A stretch of DNA of 64,000 bases. Source: Halomonas sp. JB37 (lineage in GTDB: Bacteria > Pseudomonadota > Gammaproteobacteria > Pseudomonadales > Halomonadaceae). Positions 7,816-18,205 of the stretch are shown in pieces. Every line of letters begins with the position of its first letter. Positions within the stretch are counted from its first letter, which is position 1. The stretch lies in NCBI RefSeq assembly GCF_002332255.1, contig NZ_NRGW01000001.1, positions 3,720,001 to 3,784,000 of the forward strand, read 5' to 3'. A model generated the notes under the pieces. The model made no database searches and was not told the DNA's origin. It saw nothing but the letters and a program-made list of their open reading frames with translations. Both the position numbers and the translations under genes were made by a program.

Positions 7816-10662
7816 ATGGAAAAGACCTACCAACCCGAGCAGATCGAAACCCGCTGGTACGAACGCTGGGAAGCCGACAACCGTTTCGCCCCTTCCGGTA
7901 AGGGCGCGCCTTTTTCGATCATGATCCCCCCGCCTAACGTCACCGGCAGCCTGCACATGGGCCACGCGTTCCAGGACACCATTATGGATACCCTGACGCG
8001 CTGGAAGCGGATGCAGGGTAACAACACGCTGTGGCAGGTAGGCACCGACCACGCCGGTATCGCCACGCAAATGCTGGTGGAGCGTAAACTCGCCGCGGAA
8101 GAGGGCAAAACCCGCCACGACTTAGGCCGTGATGCGTTTATCGATAAAGTGTGGGAATGGAAGGAAGAGTCAGGCGGGCAGATTACCCGCCAGCTGCGCC
8201 GCATGGGCGCAAGCGTAGATTGGAGCCGTGAACGCTTCACCATGGACGACGGTTTCTACACAGCAGTACAAGAAGTATTTGTTCGTCTTCACGAAGAAAA
8301 GCTGATTTATCGTGGCAAGCGTTTGGTCAACTGGGACCCGACGCTGCACACCGCCATTTCTGATTTAGAAGTAGAAAACAAAGAGCAGCAAGGCAGCTTC
8401 TGGCATTTCCGCTACCCGCTGGCAGACGGTGTGCAAACCGCTGATGGCAAAAACTACGTGGTAGTCGCCACCACCCGTCCTGAAACGCTGCTCGGTGATA
8501 CCGGTGTAGCCGTGAACCCAGACGACGCCCGCTACGCCTCATTGATCGGCACCTTTATTGAGCTGCCGCTGGTTGGTCGGCGTATTCCGATAGTGGCCGA
8601 CGAACACGCGGATATAGAAAAAGGCTCGGGCTGCGTCAAGATTACCCCCGCCCACGACTTTAACGATTACGAAGTCGGCAAACGGCATAACCACCTGCTG
8701 ATTAACGTTTTCTCCAAAGATGCGGCGATCCTTGAACGCGCAGAAATCTTTGACCTGAAGGGTCAGCCTCATCCTGACGAAGATGCCAGCCTGCCTGCCA
8801 AGTACGCCGGCCTGGATCGCTTCGAAGCGCGTAAGCAAATCGTTGCGGACATGGATGCACTTGGCCTGCTGGAGCAGGTAGAAGCCGTTAACAACACCCT
8901 GCCCCATGGCGATCGCTCAGGTGACGTGATTGAACCGCTGCTCACCGACCAATGGTTTGTGGCAGTGGAATCTCTCGCCAAGCCTGCCATTGAAGCGGTG
9001 GAAAACGGCGATATTCAGTTCGTACCCAAGAACTACGAAAACATGTACTTCGCCTGGATGCGCGACCTGCAAGACTGGTGTATCTCCCGCCAGCTGTGGT
9101 GGGGACACCGCATTCCAGCGTGGTACGACACCGAAGGCAATATCTACGTTGGCCGCAGCGAAGAAGAAGCACGTGAGAAGCACGGCCTTGGTGCCGACGT
9201 GACGCTTACCCAAGACGAAGACGTGCTCGACACCTGGTTTAGCTCGGGCCTGTGGACCTTCGGCACTCTCGGCTGGCCAGAACAAACGCCAGAGCTTGAG
9301 ACGTTTCATCCTTCCAGCGTGCTGGTCACCGGCTTTGACATCATCTTCTTCTGGGTTGCTCGGATGATCATGATGACCCTGAAGTTCACCAAGCAGGTGC
9401 CGTTCAAAACGGTGTATGTGCACGGTCTAGTGCGTGATGGTCAGGGTCAGAAAATGTCCAAATCCAAGGGCAACGTACTCGATCCCATCGATTTGATCGA
9501 CGGCATCACCTTGGATGAACTGCTCGACAAACGCACCGGCAATATGATGCAGCCGAAGCAGGCGAAGGCCATTGCCAAGGCAACTAAGGACGAATTTAAA
9601 GACGGCATCGAAGCTCACGGCACCGATGCGCTGCGTTTTACCTTCCTCTCCCAAGCCACCACAGGGCGCGATATCAAGTTTGATATGAACCGCTTGGATG
9701 GCTACCGCAATTTCTGCAATAAGCTGTGGAACGCCTCGCGCTATGTGCTGATGAATGCCGAAGGCGAAGATTGCGGGATAGACGGCAGTGACGTTAAGCT
9801 CTCTCTGGCTGACCGATGGATTATTTCGCAGCTGCAGAAGGTTGAGTCTCAGGTCACTAAAGCGATGGATGAATATCGTTTCGACCACGCCTCACAAGCG
9901 CTGTATGAATTTGTCTGGAACGAGTACTGCGACTGGTATCTGGAGCTTTCCAAACCGGTGATGTGGGACGAAAATGCCACTGCAGAAGCGAAAAGAGGCA
10001 CCCGCCGCACGCTGGTGCGCGTACTCGAAACGATTCTGCGCCTCGCCCACCCGATGATGCCCTATATCACCGAAGAGATTTGGCAGCGCGTCGCGCCGCT
10101 GGCGGGCGTGTTTATGGGTGAAGGTGCGTCGATCATGCTGCAGTCTTGGCCGGAAACCGACGCAAGCAAAATTGACGATCAGGCAAGCCTGGATATCGAG
10201 TGGCTGAAAGGCGTCATCATTGCCGTGCGTAATATCCGCGCCGAGATGAACATCTCCCCCGGTAAACTACTCGACGTGATGCTCACCAAAGGCAAGCCCG
10301 AGGACATCGAACGTCTGGAAAGCAACCGTCACTTCCTGTCTAAACTCGCCAAGTTGGAAAGCGTTAGCTGGCTTGAAAACCCCAACGACGCACCGCTTTG
10401 CGCCACGCAGCTTGTGGGTGATATGGAAGTGCTGGTACCGATGGCAGACTTAATCGATAAAGATACCGAGCTGGCCCGCCTAGCCAAAGAGATCGAAAAG
10501 CAGGATAAATTCATCGACGGCATCGAGAAAAAGCTCGGCAACGACGGCTTTATCGCGAAGGCGCCGGTTGCCGTGGTCGACAAAGAGCGCTGCAAACTCG
10601 CGGAACTCCAAGCCACCAAGCAGTTGTTGGAAGAGCAAAAGGTGAAGATCGAGGCGTTGTAA
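7816..10662 (+). CDS. valS: valine--tRNA ligase
   Basis: Class I aminoacyl-tRNA synthetase, 948 residues from the ATG at 7816 ([18 protein letters not shown]), the usual ValRS start. The open frame extends 32 codons upstream into the MFS gene but that part is not ValRS-like. The HIGH motif is present as [15 protein letters not shown] near residue 45 and the KMSKS motif as [14 protein letters not shown] near residue 555. The CP1 editing domain contains [17 protein letters not shown]. The anticodon-binding domain and the C-terminal coiled-coil arm ([21 protein letters not shown] region) are intact. It stands alone between a candidate promoter and a strong terminator. Confidence 0.97.
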   Translation: MEKTYQPEQIETRWYERWEADNRFAPSGKGAPFSIMIPPPNVTGSLHMGHAFQDTIMDTLTRWKRMQGNNTLWQVGTDHAGIATQMLVERKLAAEEGKTRHDLGRDAFIDKVWEWKEESGGQITRQLRRMGASVDWSRERFTMDDGFYTAVQEVFVRLHEEKLIYRGKRLVNWDPTLHTAISDLEVENKEQQGSFWHFRYPLADGVQTADGKNYVVVATTRPETLLGDTGVAVNPDDARYASLIGTFIELPLVGRRIPIVADEHADIEKGSGCVKITPAHDFNDYEVGKRHNHLLINVFSKDAAILERAEIFDLKGQPHPDEDASLPAKYAGLDRFEARKQIVADMDALGLLEQVEAVNNTLPHGDRSGDVIEPLLTDQWFVAVESLAKPAIEAVENGDIQFVPKNYENMYFAWMRDLQDWCISRQLWWGHRIPAWYDTEGNIYVGRSEEEAREKHGLGADVTLTQDEDVLDTWFSSGLWTFGTLGWPEQTPELETFHPSSVLVTGFDIIFFWVARMIMMTLKFTKQVPFKTVYVHGLVRDGQGQKMSKSKGNVLDPIDLIDGITLDELLDKRTGNMMQPKQAKAIAKATKDEFKDGIEAHGTDALRFTFLSQATTGRDIKFDMNRLDGYRNFCNKLWNASRYVLMNAEGEDCGIDGSDVKLSLADRWIISQLQKVESQVTKAMDEYRFDHASQALYEFVWNEYCDWYLELSKPVMWDENATAEAKRGTRRTLVRVLETILRLAHPMMPYITEEIWQRVAPLAGVFMGEGASIMLQSWPETDASKIDDQASLDIEWLKGVIIAVRNIRAEMNISPGKLLDVMLTKGKPEDIERLESNRHFLSKLAKLESVSWLENPNDAPLCATQLVGDMEVLVPMADLIDKDTELARLAKEIEKQDKFIDGIEKKLGNDGFIAKAPVAVVDKERCKLAELQATKQLLEEQKVKIEAL

Positions 10663-10705
10663 GGCTATTCGGGCGCGCTGAAAACGCTAAGCCTAGTATT
10701 GAAAA

Positions 10706-10741
10706 CGGCGCGCCCTCTTTGAATGGGCGCGCCGCTTTTTT
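10706..10741 (+). terminator. intrinsic terminator after valS
   Basis: A perfect 10-bp stem CGGCGCGCCC / GGGCGCGCCG (10706-10715, 10725-10734) with a 9-base loop is followed by a T6 tract. It lies 43 bases after the valS stop. Confidence 0.9.
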
Positions 10742-10776
10742 GGCTTTAGTACTGAGTTACTTTAGCACTGAGTTGC

Positions 10777-12087
10777 TTACGGTGTTTCTTGCTGGTCATC
10801 CAAGTGCTCAACGATAGCGTCGAAAAACACCATGGGGTCAACGACCTCTTTACCCACGGGTTTGGGCTCGGCGGCGTTCTGGGCGATGACTATATTGTGG
10901 GCCGGATTGATGTAGACGTACTGGCCTTGAATGCCCACCGCAGAAAATGCCTGGTCTTCTCGAGACTGCGGAGTCCAGCCGGTCCACCACATGTAGCCGT
11001 AGTCTAAGTCATCGCCGCCTTCCAATGTTTTGGGCGTAGACGCCTCCTCCACCCACCCCTCAGGCAGTAAGCTCTCGCCATCGATGACACCGTCGTCGAG
11101 AATAAACTGGCCGAAGCGGGCATAGTCACGAAGCGTCGCACCAATACCGCTGCCGCCAATTTCTACGCCATCCGGCGACTCAAGCCACCAGGTCGCATCA
11201 CTTTGCATGCCGTAGGGCTGCCACAGTTTCTCCGAAAGGTATTCCGCCAAGGGCCTGTCGATAGCGCCGCGGATAAACTCGGCAAGAATCTGCGTTTCAC
11301 CAGTGCTGTAGTTGTTGATCGTGCCGGGCTCAGCGGCTCGTGGCAGCTCTGACATTACCTCCATGGCGCCACCCGGGGTCTGGGCGATCTGGGCACGCAA
11401 CAATTCCCGGCGGTCCGAACTCACATCGGTATAGGTCTCGTTCCAGGCGACCCCCGATGACATCATAAGGATGTCGCGCAGACTGACGCCGTCATAGGCA
11501 CTGCCTTCCAGTGCTGGCACGTAGTCCACCACCTGGGCATCGAGGCTCTCGATCAGGCCATCCTTGATTGCCATGCCCGCAAGCGTTGAGGAGATAGATT
11601 TGGCCACAGACATCGACATCCAACGCGTATTCTCATCGTTACCCCGTTGGTAAGTCTCATAAACGACGTCGCCATCTTTCATAACCAACAGACCCGCAAC
11701 GCTGTTCAACGCCAGGTAGTCATAGAGATCATATGTTTTATCATCGCTCTCAACGGAGAGTCCCTCCAAAGAAGCATCAGAGGTCGGCAAAGGGCGAGGA
11801 GACTCTCCTGCGGCAATAGTCCGCGAAGGGAACAATCGATCGATATTCCGAAACGTATTGACGGCCATATCCGGCGTTAAGTGGCCACTGTAGACGTCTT
11901 CCACGTCGCCAATGGGCTCTTCGGCGTGACGATACTCAGCGCCAATCACGCCGTTGGAAAGTAGCAGGCAGATCGGCAAAACACCCAGCACGCACCAGCG
12001 CTTCCGACGTTCTATCGCCCTTTCTTGCAGAGCATTTCGGCAACTACGATTAATGGGCGTGAGCTGTACCCATGTGATATTCAGCAT
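10777..12087 (-). CDS. exported beta-lactamase-fold serine hydrolase
   Basis: A 436-residue protein of the beta-lactamase/esterase-fold family (PF00144 type; similar in style to 6-aminohexanoate-dimer hydrolases). The SxxK nucleophile motif is Ser160-Val-Ala-Lys163 in SMSVAKSISS, and the Tyr motif is NNYSTGE with Tyr260. A GGSGIGATLRDYARFG segment follows. Residues about 31-50 (WCVLGVLPICLLLSNGVIGA) are hydrophobic after a basic RRKR cluster and look like a signal peptide or anchor. The true start may lie downstream of the first ATG. It is convergent with valS and divergent from the kinase gene at 12223. Substrate is unknown; it need not be a penicillin-binding enzyme. Confidence 0.8.
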   Translation of the reverse strand: MLNITWVQLTPINRSCRNALQERAIERRKRWCVLGVLPICLLLSNGVIGAEYRHAEEPIGDVEDVYSGHLTPDMAVNTFRNIDRLFPSRTIAAGESPRPLPTSDASLEGLSVESDDKTYDLYDYLALNSVAGLLVMKDGDVVYETYQRGNDENTRWMSMSVAKSISSTLAGMAIKDGLIESLDAQVVDYVPALEGSAYDGVSLRDILMMSSGVAWNETYTDVSSDRRELLRAQIAQTPGGAMEVMSELPRAAEPGTINNYSTGETQILAEFIRGAIDRPLAEYLSEKLWQPYGMQSDATWWLESPDGVEIGGSGIGATLRDYARFGQFILDDGVIDGESLLPEGWVEEASTPKTLEGGDDLDYGYMWWTGWTPQSREDQAFSAVGIQGQYVYINPAHNIVIAQNAAEPKPVGKEVVDPMVFFDAIVEHLDDQQETP

Positions 12088-12222
12088 CTCGGTTCTCCTA
12101 GCATGTTGTATTTTGCGTCCTGCTATCGCAGCTTAACTACTTTTTCTTACCAACCGTGTAAGGTTAGTCTCAAAACTCTGACTTACTAGCATCGCTGATT
12201 CAGCAACGACACGGACTGCTTT

Positions 12223-13266
12223 ATGCCGACACCTATCGAGGCGCGACTAGAGGCGCTGGCAAGCGAACTTAAGCGGGCAGGGATTTCGTACCGCAAGCTA
12301 TCGCCGATGGCGGATACCGGGCTTGCTCACGATCACGTATGGGTTCACCGCAGCGATGGTGACGACTGGGTGGCACGACTGCCAAAGCAGAGCCAAATGA
12401 ACCTGCCACCACAAGAAAACCTGGCCTACCAAGCCGCCTGTTATCAGCGCGCTAGCCCAGGTGGTCATATGCCAAGGTTTTATGGCACCTTGCCACCCAG
12501 CGATACCCTGCCACGCGGCGGGCTATTGGTCGAGGCTATCCGTGGTCGCTTAGCCCAACTGCCGGATGATCTACCCGCCATTGCGGATGCCTTGGCGAGC
12601 CTGCATCGCCAACCGCTGCCCAGTCTCGCGGCGCGAAAACCGCTGCTTGCGCCTGACGACCCGTGGCAAGCAATGGTCACTGAAGTGCGCCAGCAGGCTA
12701 ACTGGCTGAGTGATGCCCAGCTTTCAAGCAAAGTCACGCAACGCATTCAGCAAGAACTGGATATGCTCTCGCCCCGCTTGCGCGATGCCACGCCTACGCT
12801 CATTAGCTTTGATACTCACCCTGGCAACTTTTTAATCCGTGACGATGGCCGCGCTGTCTTAGTGGATTTGGAAAAGTGCCGCTATGGTTTACCGGGCATT
12901 GATCTTGCGCATACCTCGCTTTATACCTCGACTACGTGGGATATCAATAGCCAAGCGGTACTGTCGCTGGGCGAGGTGATTACGTTTTACCGCCGCTGGC
13001 AAACCGCCATGGACGAAACACCCAGTGCAGAGACCTTGGTCGCTTGTCGTCGCGCCACCTGGCTCTGGTCGCTGACATGGTGCACCAAATGGCGAGCCCA
13101 GCACTTAAACGCCAAGGATGCCCAACAGCGCGGTGAAGACTGGTCGGCGGAACTCACCGATGCGGCCGTCATTGAGCACGTCCGTGATCGCGTTGAGCAT
13201 TATCTATCCTTACCCATTATTGACCATGTTCACAGCGAGCTGCAGTGCTTACAGGCCTCCCTGTAG
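12223..13266 (+). CDS. aminoglycoside phosphotransferase-family small-molecule kinase
   Basis: A 347-residue protein of the APH/choline kinase fold. The catalytic loop is SFDTHPGNF (residues 195-203), where Asp197 is the likely base and Asn202 the metal ligand. VDLEKCRYG (about residues 213-221) fills the place of the DFE/DxD metal motif. The N-lobe has the pattern YRKLSPMADTGLAHDHVWVHRSDGDDWVARLPK, with a plausible ATP-binding lysine. The next gene downstream begins a YnjBCD-type importer 56 bases away, suggesting the kinase acts on the imported compound, as thiamine or choline kinases do. That link is inference; the substrate is not visible in the sequence. Confidence 0.7.
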   Translation: MPTPIEARLEALASELKRAGISYRKLSPMADTGLAHDHVWVHRSDGDDWVARLPKQSQMNLPPQENLAYQAACYQRASPGGHMPRFYGTLPPSDTLPRGGLLVEAIRGRLAQLPDDLPAIADALASLHRQPLPSLAARKPLLAPDDPWQAMVTEVRQQANWLSDAQLSSKVTQRIQQELDMLSPRLRDATPTLISFDTHPGNFLIRDDGRAVLVDLEKCRYGLPGIDLAHTSLYTSTTWDINSQAVLSLGEVITFYRRWQTAMDETPSAETLVACRRATWLWSLTWCTKWRAQHLNAKDAQQRGEDWSAELTDAAVIEHVRDRVEHYLSLPIIDHVHSELQCLQASL

Positions 13267-13322
13267 CGCTTTACGCTTTTTCTATTGCCAATCCTAAAAT
13301 ATCAGTCCCCACGAGGTGTGCG

Positions 13323-14540
13323 ATGCCGATGAACCGTAATTCCTTTCGTGCCACTATTGCCATGGCGATGATGCCCATGGCTGTTACTGCCATGGCCAAC
13401 CCCGATCCCAACGATTGGCAAAGCGTAACGGCGCAAGCTGAAGGCCAAACCGTGTATTGGAATGCCTGGGGCGGCGAAGCACGTACCAATGCGTATATCG
13501 AGTGGGTGGCACAGCAAGTTGACGAGCTTTATGGCATCGACCTAGTTCACGTCAAGCTAGGCGATACGTCAGAATCGGTGTCACGGGTTTTAGCAGAGAA
13601 ACAGGCGGGCAATGACGACGCAGGCAGCGTCGATATGATCTGGATTAACGGCGAGAACTTTGCCGCGATGAAAAGCAGCGACCTACTGTTCGGGCCTTGG
13701 GCGGACTCACTGCCCCACTACCCGCTTACCGACCCAGACAATACGCCTGCCGTGCGTTACGACTGGACGATTCCCGTCGACGGGCTAGAGTCCCCCTGGA
13801 GCAGCTCCCAGGTAGTGTTTTATTACGATACAGCGCTGGTAGAAGACCTCCCTCACAATATGCCAGAGCTTCTGGACTGGGCTAAGCAACACCCTGGAGA
13901 GTTTACCTACCCACAGGTGCCTAACTTCCTGGGCAATGCGTTTATTACCCAGGCCCTGCTGGAGCTAGTCGACAACACAGATCTGTTCTATGAACCGATG
14001 CAAACAGACGACTTTGACCAGGCCACCGCACCTCTTTGGGCGTATCTAGACGAGCTTCATCCACAGTTATGGCGTTCGGGCAGGGCCTTCCCCTCTAATA
14101 GCGCCGATTTACGCGGCTTAATGGGCGACAGCGAAATTGGCATTGCCCTTTCGTTCAGCGCCACGGAAGCATCGGGCGCTATCGCCAACTATGAGCTTCC
14201 CGAAACGGTACGCAGCTATGTTCACGACAGCGGCATGATCGGTAATATGAGCTTTATGGCAATTCCTTATAACGCCGAGCACAAGGCGGGTGCCATGGTG
14301 GTGGCCAACTACCTGATGTCCCCCGAGGCTCAGGCGGAAAAACACGATCCTGAAGTGTGGGGCAGTGGCACTGTATTAGCGATGGAGCAGCTCACTGACG
14401 AAGAGCGTGCGCTGTTTGATGGTATTGACCTAGGCATTGCCACACTCCCGCCTAGCGAGCTTGGTGAAGTGCTCGGCCAGCCGCATCCCAGCTGGGTGGA
14501 TGCCCTCGCTGACGCGTGGCAACAACGCTACGTGAACTAA
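13323..14540 (+). CDS. YnjB-type ABC transporter substrate-binding protein
   Basis: A 405-residue periplasmic binding protein from the ATG at 13323, where a signal peptide begins (MPMNRNSFRATIAMAMMPMA..AMA). GAGGTG lies five bases upstream; MNRNSF two codons in is an alternative. The mature part (NDWQSVTAQAEGQTVYWNAWGGE, then MIWINGENFAAMK) matches COG4134 (E. coli YnjB) as I recognise it. The permease and ATPase follow with 3-base spacing and a 4-base overlap. The ligand is unproven; thiamine-like compounds have been suggested for this family. Confidence 0.8.
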   Translation: MPMNRNSFRATIAMAMMPMAVTAMANPDPNDWQSVTAQAEGQTVYWNAWGGEARTNAYIEWVAQQVDELYGIDLVHVKLGDTSESVSRVLAEKQAGNDDAGSVDMIWINGENFAAMKSSDLLFGPWADSLPHYPLTDPDNTPAVRYDWTIPVDGLESPWSSSQVVFYYDTALVEDLPHNMPELLDWAKQHPGEFTYPQVPNFLGNAFITQALLELVDNTDLFYEPMQTDDFDQATAPLWAYLDELHPQLWRSGRAFPSNSADLRGLMGDSEIGIALSFSATEASGAIANYELPETVRSYVHDSGMIGNMSFMAIPYNAEHKAGAMVVANYLMSPEAQAEKHDPEVWGSGTVLAMEQLTDEERALFDGIDLGIATLPPSELGEVLGQPHPSWVDALADAWQQRYVN

Positions 14541-14543
14541 GCC

Positions 14544-16223
14544 ATGCTTTTTCTGGCGCCCTGGGTATTGATAAGCGCGCTGGTGGTGCCGTTAGCGGCG
14601 GGCCTTGCGATGATCATCCTTCCGGCGTTTGGCTATTTGCCGGTACTGGGCGGTGAAACCTTTCACTTTGATGCCTGGCGGGCTCTTTGGGCGTACCCAG
14701 GGCTTCACCGCTCAATACTGCTGAGCTATGTGAGTGGGCTGATCACCACCCTGGTAGCGCTTAGCGTTGTGGTACTGTTCCTGGCGGCCAACCGTGGCAC
14801 TTGGTTAGACCGCAGCATTCGACGACTGGTCTCGCCGCTACTAGCGATTCCTCATGCGGCAGTGGCGTTTGGTTTAGCGTTTCTTATCGCTCCTTCCGGG
14901 CTGTTTGTACGATGGATATCGCCTGGGTTGACCGGCTGGGAACGCCCACCGGATGTGTTGATCGTCAATGATCCTTGGGGGCTCTCATTGATGGCCGGGC
15001 TGATGCTTAAAGAAGTGCCTTTTTTACTCTTGATGTGCCTTGCAGCCCTCCCCCAGCTAGGCACAGAAAAGCGCTTAATGATGGCGCGCTCTCTGGGCTA
15101 TACGCCCACGATTGCCTGGTTAAAAACCGTGCTGCCCTCACTTTACCCGCTGATTCGGCTGCCGGTGTATGCAGTGATCGCCTATGCCACGTCGGTTGTC
15201 GATATGGCGCTCATTCTCGGCCCCACACTGCCGCCAACCCTTAGCGTGTCGATTCTTAGCTGGTTCAATGATCCGAATTTGGATCGACGCTATATGGCCT
15301 CTGCAGGGGCGGTATTGCAGCTTGGGGTCACTCTGGCGGCGCTATTAACCTGGTGGCTGGGCGAACAGTGCATCAGGCGGTTCAGCCATTACTGGCTAGT
15401 AAATGGTGCCAGGAAAGCTGGCTCTACAACTATCGCCATTAGCGGCCGTATGTTGTTAACAACGACAACGCTGCTGGTCATCAGCGCGATAGGAGGGTTG
15501 GTCGTATTTTCGCTCGCCGGTTTTTGGCGCTTTCCTGATGCTTTCCCTGGCACTTTCACGCTGGATCACTGGCAACGCATTTTGCCGAGTGTGATAACAC
15601 CACTGATGAATACGCTAAGCGTGGGGCTTGCCTCAACGCTCATTGCTGGCGTACTGGTCGTGGCAACGCTTGAGAACGCTGTGCGTCACCACTTGCCGGT
15701 TAGCCGCTCCCAGTGGCTGCTGTATCTACCGCTTATCGTTCCCCAGGTCGCCTTTCTATTTGGCTTAGTCGTCGCGGCGGAGAGTATGCGTATTCGCCCC
15801 CAGTTAGCATTAGTGATTGTGGCGCATTTACTGTTTGTGGCGCCTTATCTTTACTTATCGCTCTCTGAAGCGTATCGGCGTCTTGACCCGCGCTGGGTAC
15901 AGGTCGCTCATTCCCTTGGAGTAGGGCCATGGCGTGCGTTCTGGCAGGTGCGCCTGCCGCTGCTATTGGCCCCGTTGCTCACTGCCTGCGCGGTCAGCTT
16001 AGCGGTCAGTATCAGCCAGTATTTACCCACGCTGTTGCTGGGCGGCGGGCGTATTCCTACGATTACTACCGAAGCGGTAGCCATGGCTTCTGGGGGCAAT
16101 CGGCGCCTCATCGCGGTGCTTGCCTTACTGCAAGCGCTGCTGCCCTTTATCGGTTTTAGCCTCGCTTTATTGATCCCGCGATGGGTGTGGGCGAAACGGC
16201 GCACTATGCAAGGAGTGGTATGA
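14544..16223 (+). CDS. YnjC-type ABC transporter permease (fused two-domain)
   Basis: A 559-residue inner-membrane protein with about 12 helices, built of two tandem BPD-transport permease domains. Each has an EAA-like loop: the first near residues 180-210 (ARSLGYTPTIAWLKTVLP), the second near residues 455-480 (AHSLGVGPWRAFWQVRLP). Such fused permeases occur in the Fe3+/thiamine (FbpB/ThiP) group, and this one fits COG4135 (YnjC). It starts 3 bases after the binding-protein gene and overlaps the ATPase gene by 4 bases (ATGA). Confidence 0.85.
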   Translation: MLFLAPWVLISALVVPLAAGLAMIILPAFGYLPVLGGETFHFDAWRALWAYPGLHRSILLSYVSGLITTLVALSVVVLFLAANRGTWLDRSIRRLVSPLLAIPHAAVAFGLAFLIAPSGLFVRWISPGLTGWERPPDVLIVNDPWGLSLMAGLMLKEVPFLLLMCLAALPQLGTEKRLMMARSLGYTPTIAWLKTVLPSLYPLIRLPVYAVIAYATSVVDMALILGPTLPPTLSVSILSWFNDPNLDRRYMASAGAVLQLGVTLAALLTWWLGEQCIRRFSHYWLVNGARKAGSTTIAISGRMLLTTTTLLVISAIGGLVVFSLAGFWRFPDAFPGTFTLDHWQRILPSVITPLMNTLSVGLASTLIAGVLVVATLENAVRHHLPVSRSQWLLYLPLIVPQVAFLFGLVVAAESMRIRPQLALVIVAHLLFVAPYLYLSLSEAYRRLDPRWVQVAHSLGVGPWRAFWQVRLPLLLAPLLTACAVSLAVSISQYLPTLLLGGGRIPTITTEAVAMASGGNRRLIAVLALLQALLPFIGFSLALLIPRWVWAKRRTMQGVV

Positions 16224-16852
16224 ACGCCAATCCCAGGCTTCACATCAAGCAACTGACTATCTCGCTAGAGAGCGAGATGCTGCTCGCTATCGACCGTGTG
16301 ATACCACCGGGCGACGTATTGACCGTGATGGGCCCTTCCGGCTCGGGCAAGTCCACCCTGCTGGCTTATCTGGCGGGCTTTTTGTCACCCGCCTTCACTG
16401 CCTTGGGCCAGCTCTACCTGGATGAACAGCGCCTGGACACACTGCCCGCCGAGAAGCGTGGTATCGGGCTACTGTTTCAAGATCCACTGCTGTTTCCACA
16501 CCTGAGCGTCGGCGGCAACCTACGCTTTGGGCTACCTCGTCAGAGTAACGATAAACACCGGCAAATCTCGCATGCCCTTGAACAGGTAGGCCTGGCAGGC
16601 TTTGAAAAGCGCGATCCCGCCACCCTTTCCGGTGGCCAGAAAGCACGGGTAGCCTTAATGCGCCTGCTGCTTTCGAAGCCGCAGGCAGTACTGTTGGATG
16701 AGCCGTTTTCAAAATTGGATACGGCACTACGTCAGGAGACGCGCTCGCTGGTATTTGGCCAGCTGCGCGAGGCTGGCCTGCCTACACTGCTGGTTACCCA
16801 CGACCGCGCTGATGCCGACGCTGCAGGAGGGCCGGTCATTGAGCTTGGCTAA
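16220..16852 (+). CDS. YnjD-type ABC transporter ATPase
   Basis: A 210-residue ATP-binding subunit. Walker A is GPSGSGKSTLL (about residues 35-45), the Q-loop lies in LLFQDPLLFPHL, the signature is LSGGQKARVALMR and Walker B is AVLLDEPF. The H-loop is LLVTHDRADAD. The start at 16220 overlaps the permease stop by 4 bases (ATGA); an upstream in-frame ATG at 16181 lies inside the permease gene and is unlikely. It is short, without the C-terminal regulatory domain of MalK-type ATPases, as in YnjD and ThiQ. Confidence 0.88.
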   Translation: MNANPRLHIKQLTISLESEMLLAIDRVIPPGDVLTVMGPSGSGKSTLLAYLAGFLSPAFTALGQLYLDEQRLDTLPAEKRGIGLLFQDPLLFPHLSVGGNLRFGLPRQSNDKHRQISHALEQVGLAGFEKRDPATLSGGQKARVALMRLLLSKPQAVLLDEPFSKLDTALRQETRSLVFGQLREAGLPTLLVTHDRADADAAGGPVIELG

Positions 16853-17540
16853 ACAACTGCCTCGGCTCAGCATCATAATGCCGGTGCTGAACGAAGCCGC
16901 CAGCATTAAGAATGCGTTGGAACCACTGCGCACACCGAACGCTGCTCAGCAAATCGAGGTCATCGTAGTTGATGGCGGGAGCAGCGATGACAGCGTTCAT
17001 ATCGCCAGGCCGCTGGCAGACCATTTACTCAACAGCCCGGCCGGCCGGGCGACGCAAATGAACGTGGGCGCACAGCAGGCGAGTGCACCTACGCTATTGT
17101 TTCTGCATGCTGATACTCGCTTGCCCGAGGGCGCCATGGAGCAGATAGCCCAAGCGCTAACAACCCATGCCTGGGGCCGCTTTGATATTCAGCTTAACGG
17201 CCACAGTGGCTGGCTACCCGTGGTGAGTTGGATGATGAATAAGCGCTCGCGGCTCACCGGCATCGCGACCGGCGATCAAGGCATCTTTGTACGCACCAGC
17301 ACGTTCCAAGCCATGGGCGGCTTTGCCGAGCAGCCGCTGATGGAAGATATTGAGCTGTGTAAGCGGCTCACTCGCGCATCGCCTCCCGCCTGCCTAACGG
17401 CAAAAGTGATAAGCTCAGGCAGACGCTGGGATCAGCACGGCGCGTTGAAAACCATCTGCCTGATGTGGCGGCTGCGCTATCGCTACTGGCGCGGCGTTAG
17501 CGCCACTCAGCTTGCCAAGGAATATCGCGATGCCCGCTAA
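16839..17540 (+). CDS. family 2-like glycosyltransferase (selenodomain-associated transferase 2 type)
   Basis: A 233-residue GT-A fold transferase from a TTG at 16839, which has a perfect AGGAGG eight bases upstream and overlaps the ATPase gene by 14 bases. An in-frame ATG at 16812 is the alternative. The N-terminus LPRLSIIMPVLNEAASIKNAL, the strand ending IVVDGGSSDDS, and LLFLHADTRLPEGA (the DxD-equivalent) match the TIGR04283 group. That group usually occurs with TIGR04282 proteins, and the next gene is one. Downstream ATGDQGIFVR and LMEDIELCKRL are also typical. The acceptor is unknown. Confidence 0.78.
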   Translation: MSLAKQLPRLSIIMPVLNEAASIKNALEPLRTPNAAQQIEVIVVDGGSSDDSVHIARPLADHLLNSPAGRATQMNVGAQQASAPTLLFLHADTRLPEGAMEQIAQALTTHAWGRFDIQLNGHSGWLPVVSWMMNKRSRLTGIATGDQGIFVRTSTFQAMGGFAEQPLMEDIELCKRLTRASPPACLTAKVISSGRRWDQHGALKTICLMWRLRYRYWRGVSATQLAKEYRDAR

Positions 17541-18165
17541 GATGCCTATTCAGCGCAAACCGCTGCCTCATTTGCACCTGCTGGCCAAAGCGCCGCTTGC
17601 TGGGCAGGCAAAAACGCGCTTGGCACCATTGCTGGGAGAAAGCGGTGCGGCCAATGCACACGCTGAACTGGTGCGCCACTGTGTTGCCAACGCCTGCGGG
17701 GCACTGCCCGCTGAGCAGATTACGCTATGGACGGCGCTTGACCACACCCACCCGCTATTTATTGAGTTGCACAATCAATACGGCTTGGCGTTACGCCCTC
17801 AGCCGGACGGCGATCTAGGCACTCGGGTTCGCCAGGCTCTCAACAGTACGCCGGGGCCCGCCATGCTGATGGGCAGTGATTGCCCCAGTATTACCAGTGC
17901 GCTGATTACCACCTGTGCACAGCAGCTCGCCCGCTACGATGTGGTCATTTTACCCGCGGAAGACGGCGGCTACGGTTTTGTCGGCACCCAGCAAGATTAC
18001 CCTGCACTCTTTACCGACATCCCCTGGGGAACCCACACCGTGCTGAAAACCACCCAGCAGCGTATTCAGGCGATGGGGCTGCAGGCCGCTTATCCGGCAA
18101 CCATCTGGGATGTAGACCGTCCAGAAGATTGGCAGCGCTGGAAAGCGTTAGCGCTTTCCGTGTAA
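17530..18165 (+). CDS. DUF2064 / CofC-like nucleotidyl- or glycosyltransferase (transferase 1 type)
   Basis: A 211-residue protein matching TIGR04282 (DUF2064; 'rSAM/selenodomain-associated transferase 1', sometimes named arsenosugar biosynthesis glycosyltransferase). Recognisable parts are LHLLAKAPLAGQAKTRLAPLLG at the N-terminus, like a nucleotidyltransferase P-loop region; AMLMGSDCPSI; and LPAEDGGYGFVGTQ. AAGGA lies 7 bases before the ATG at 17530, which overlaps the previous gene by 11 bases, so the two transferases are translationally coupled. The reaction is not known with confidence; the fold suggests use of a nucleoside triphosphate or nucleotide-sugar. Confidence 0.78.
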   Translation: MPAKMPIQRKPLPHLHLLAKAPLAGQAKTRLAPLLGESGAANAHAELVRHCVANACGALPAEQITLWTALDHTHPLFIELHNQYGLALRPQPDGDLGTRVRQALNSTPGPAMLMGSDCPSITSALITTCAQQLARYDVVILPAEDGGYGFVGTQQDYPALFTDIPWGTHTVLKTTQQRIQAMGLQAAYPATIWDVDRPEDWQRWKALALSV

Positions 18166-18205
18166 GGAAACAGATTCTGTTCTAACTGAGTGAATCTCCC
18201 TCTTT

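Noticed and set aside
10777..12087. Calling the serine hydrolase a beta-lactamase resistance gene
   Set aside because: It has the SxxK and Tyr motifs common to esterases and peptidases of the fold; nothing shows antibiotic hydrolysis.
16698..16838. Upstream extension of the transferase gene, rich in Arg and Cys
   Set aside because: It lies wholly inside the ATPase gene in another frame, and the AGGAGG-TTG at 16839 gives the family start.
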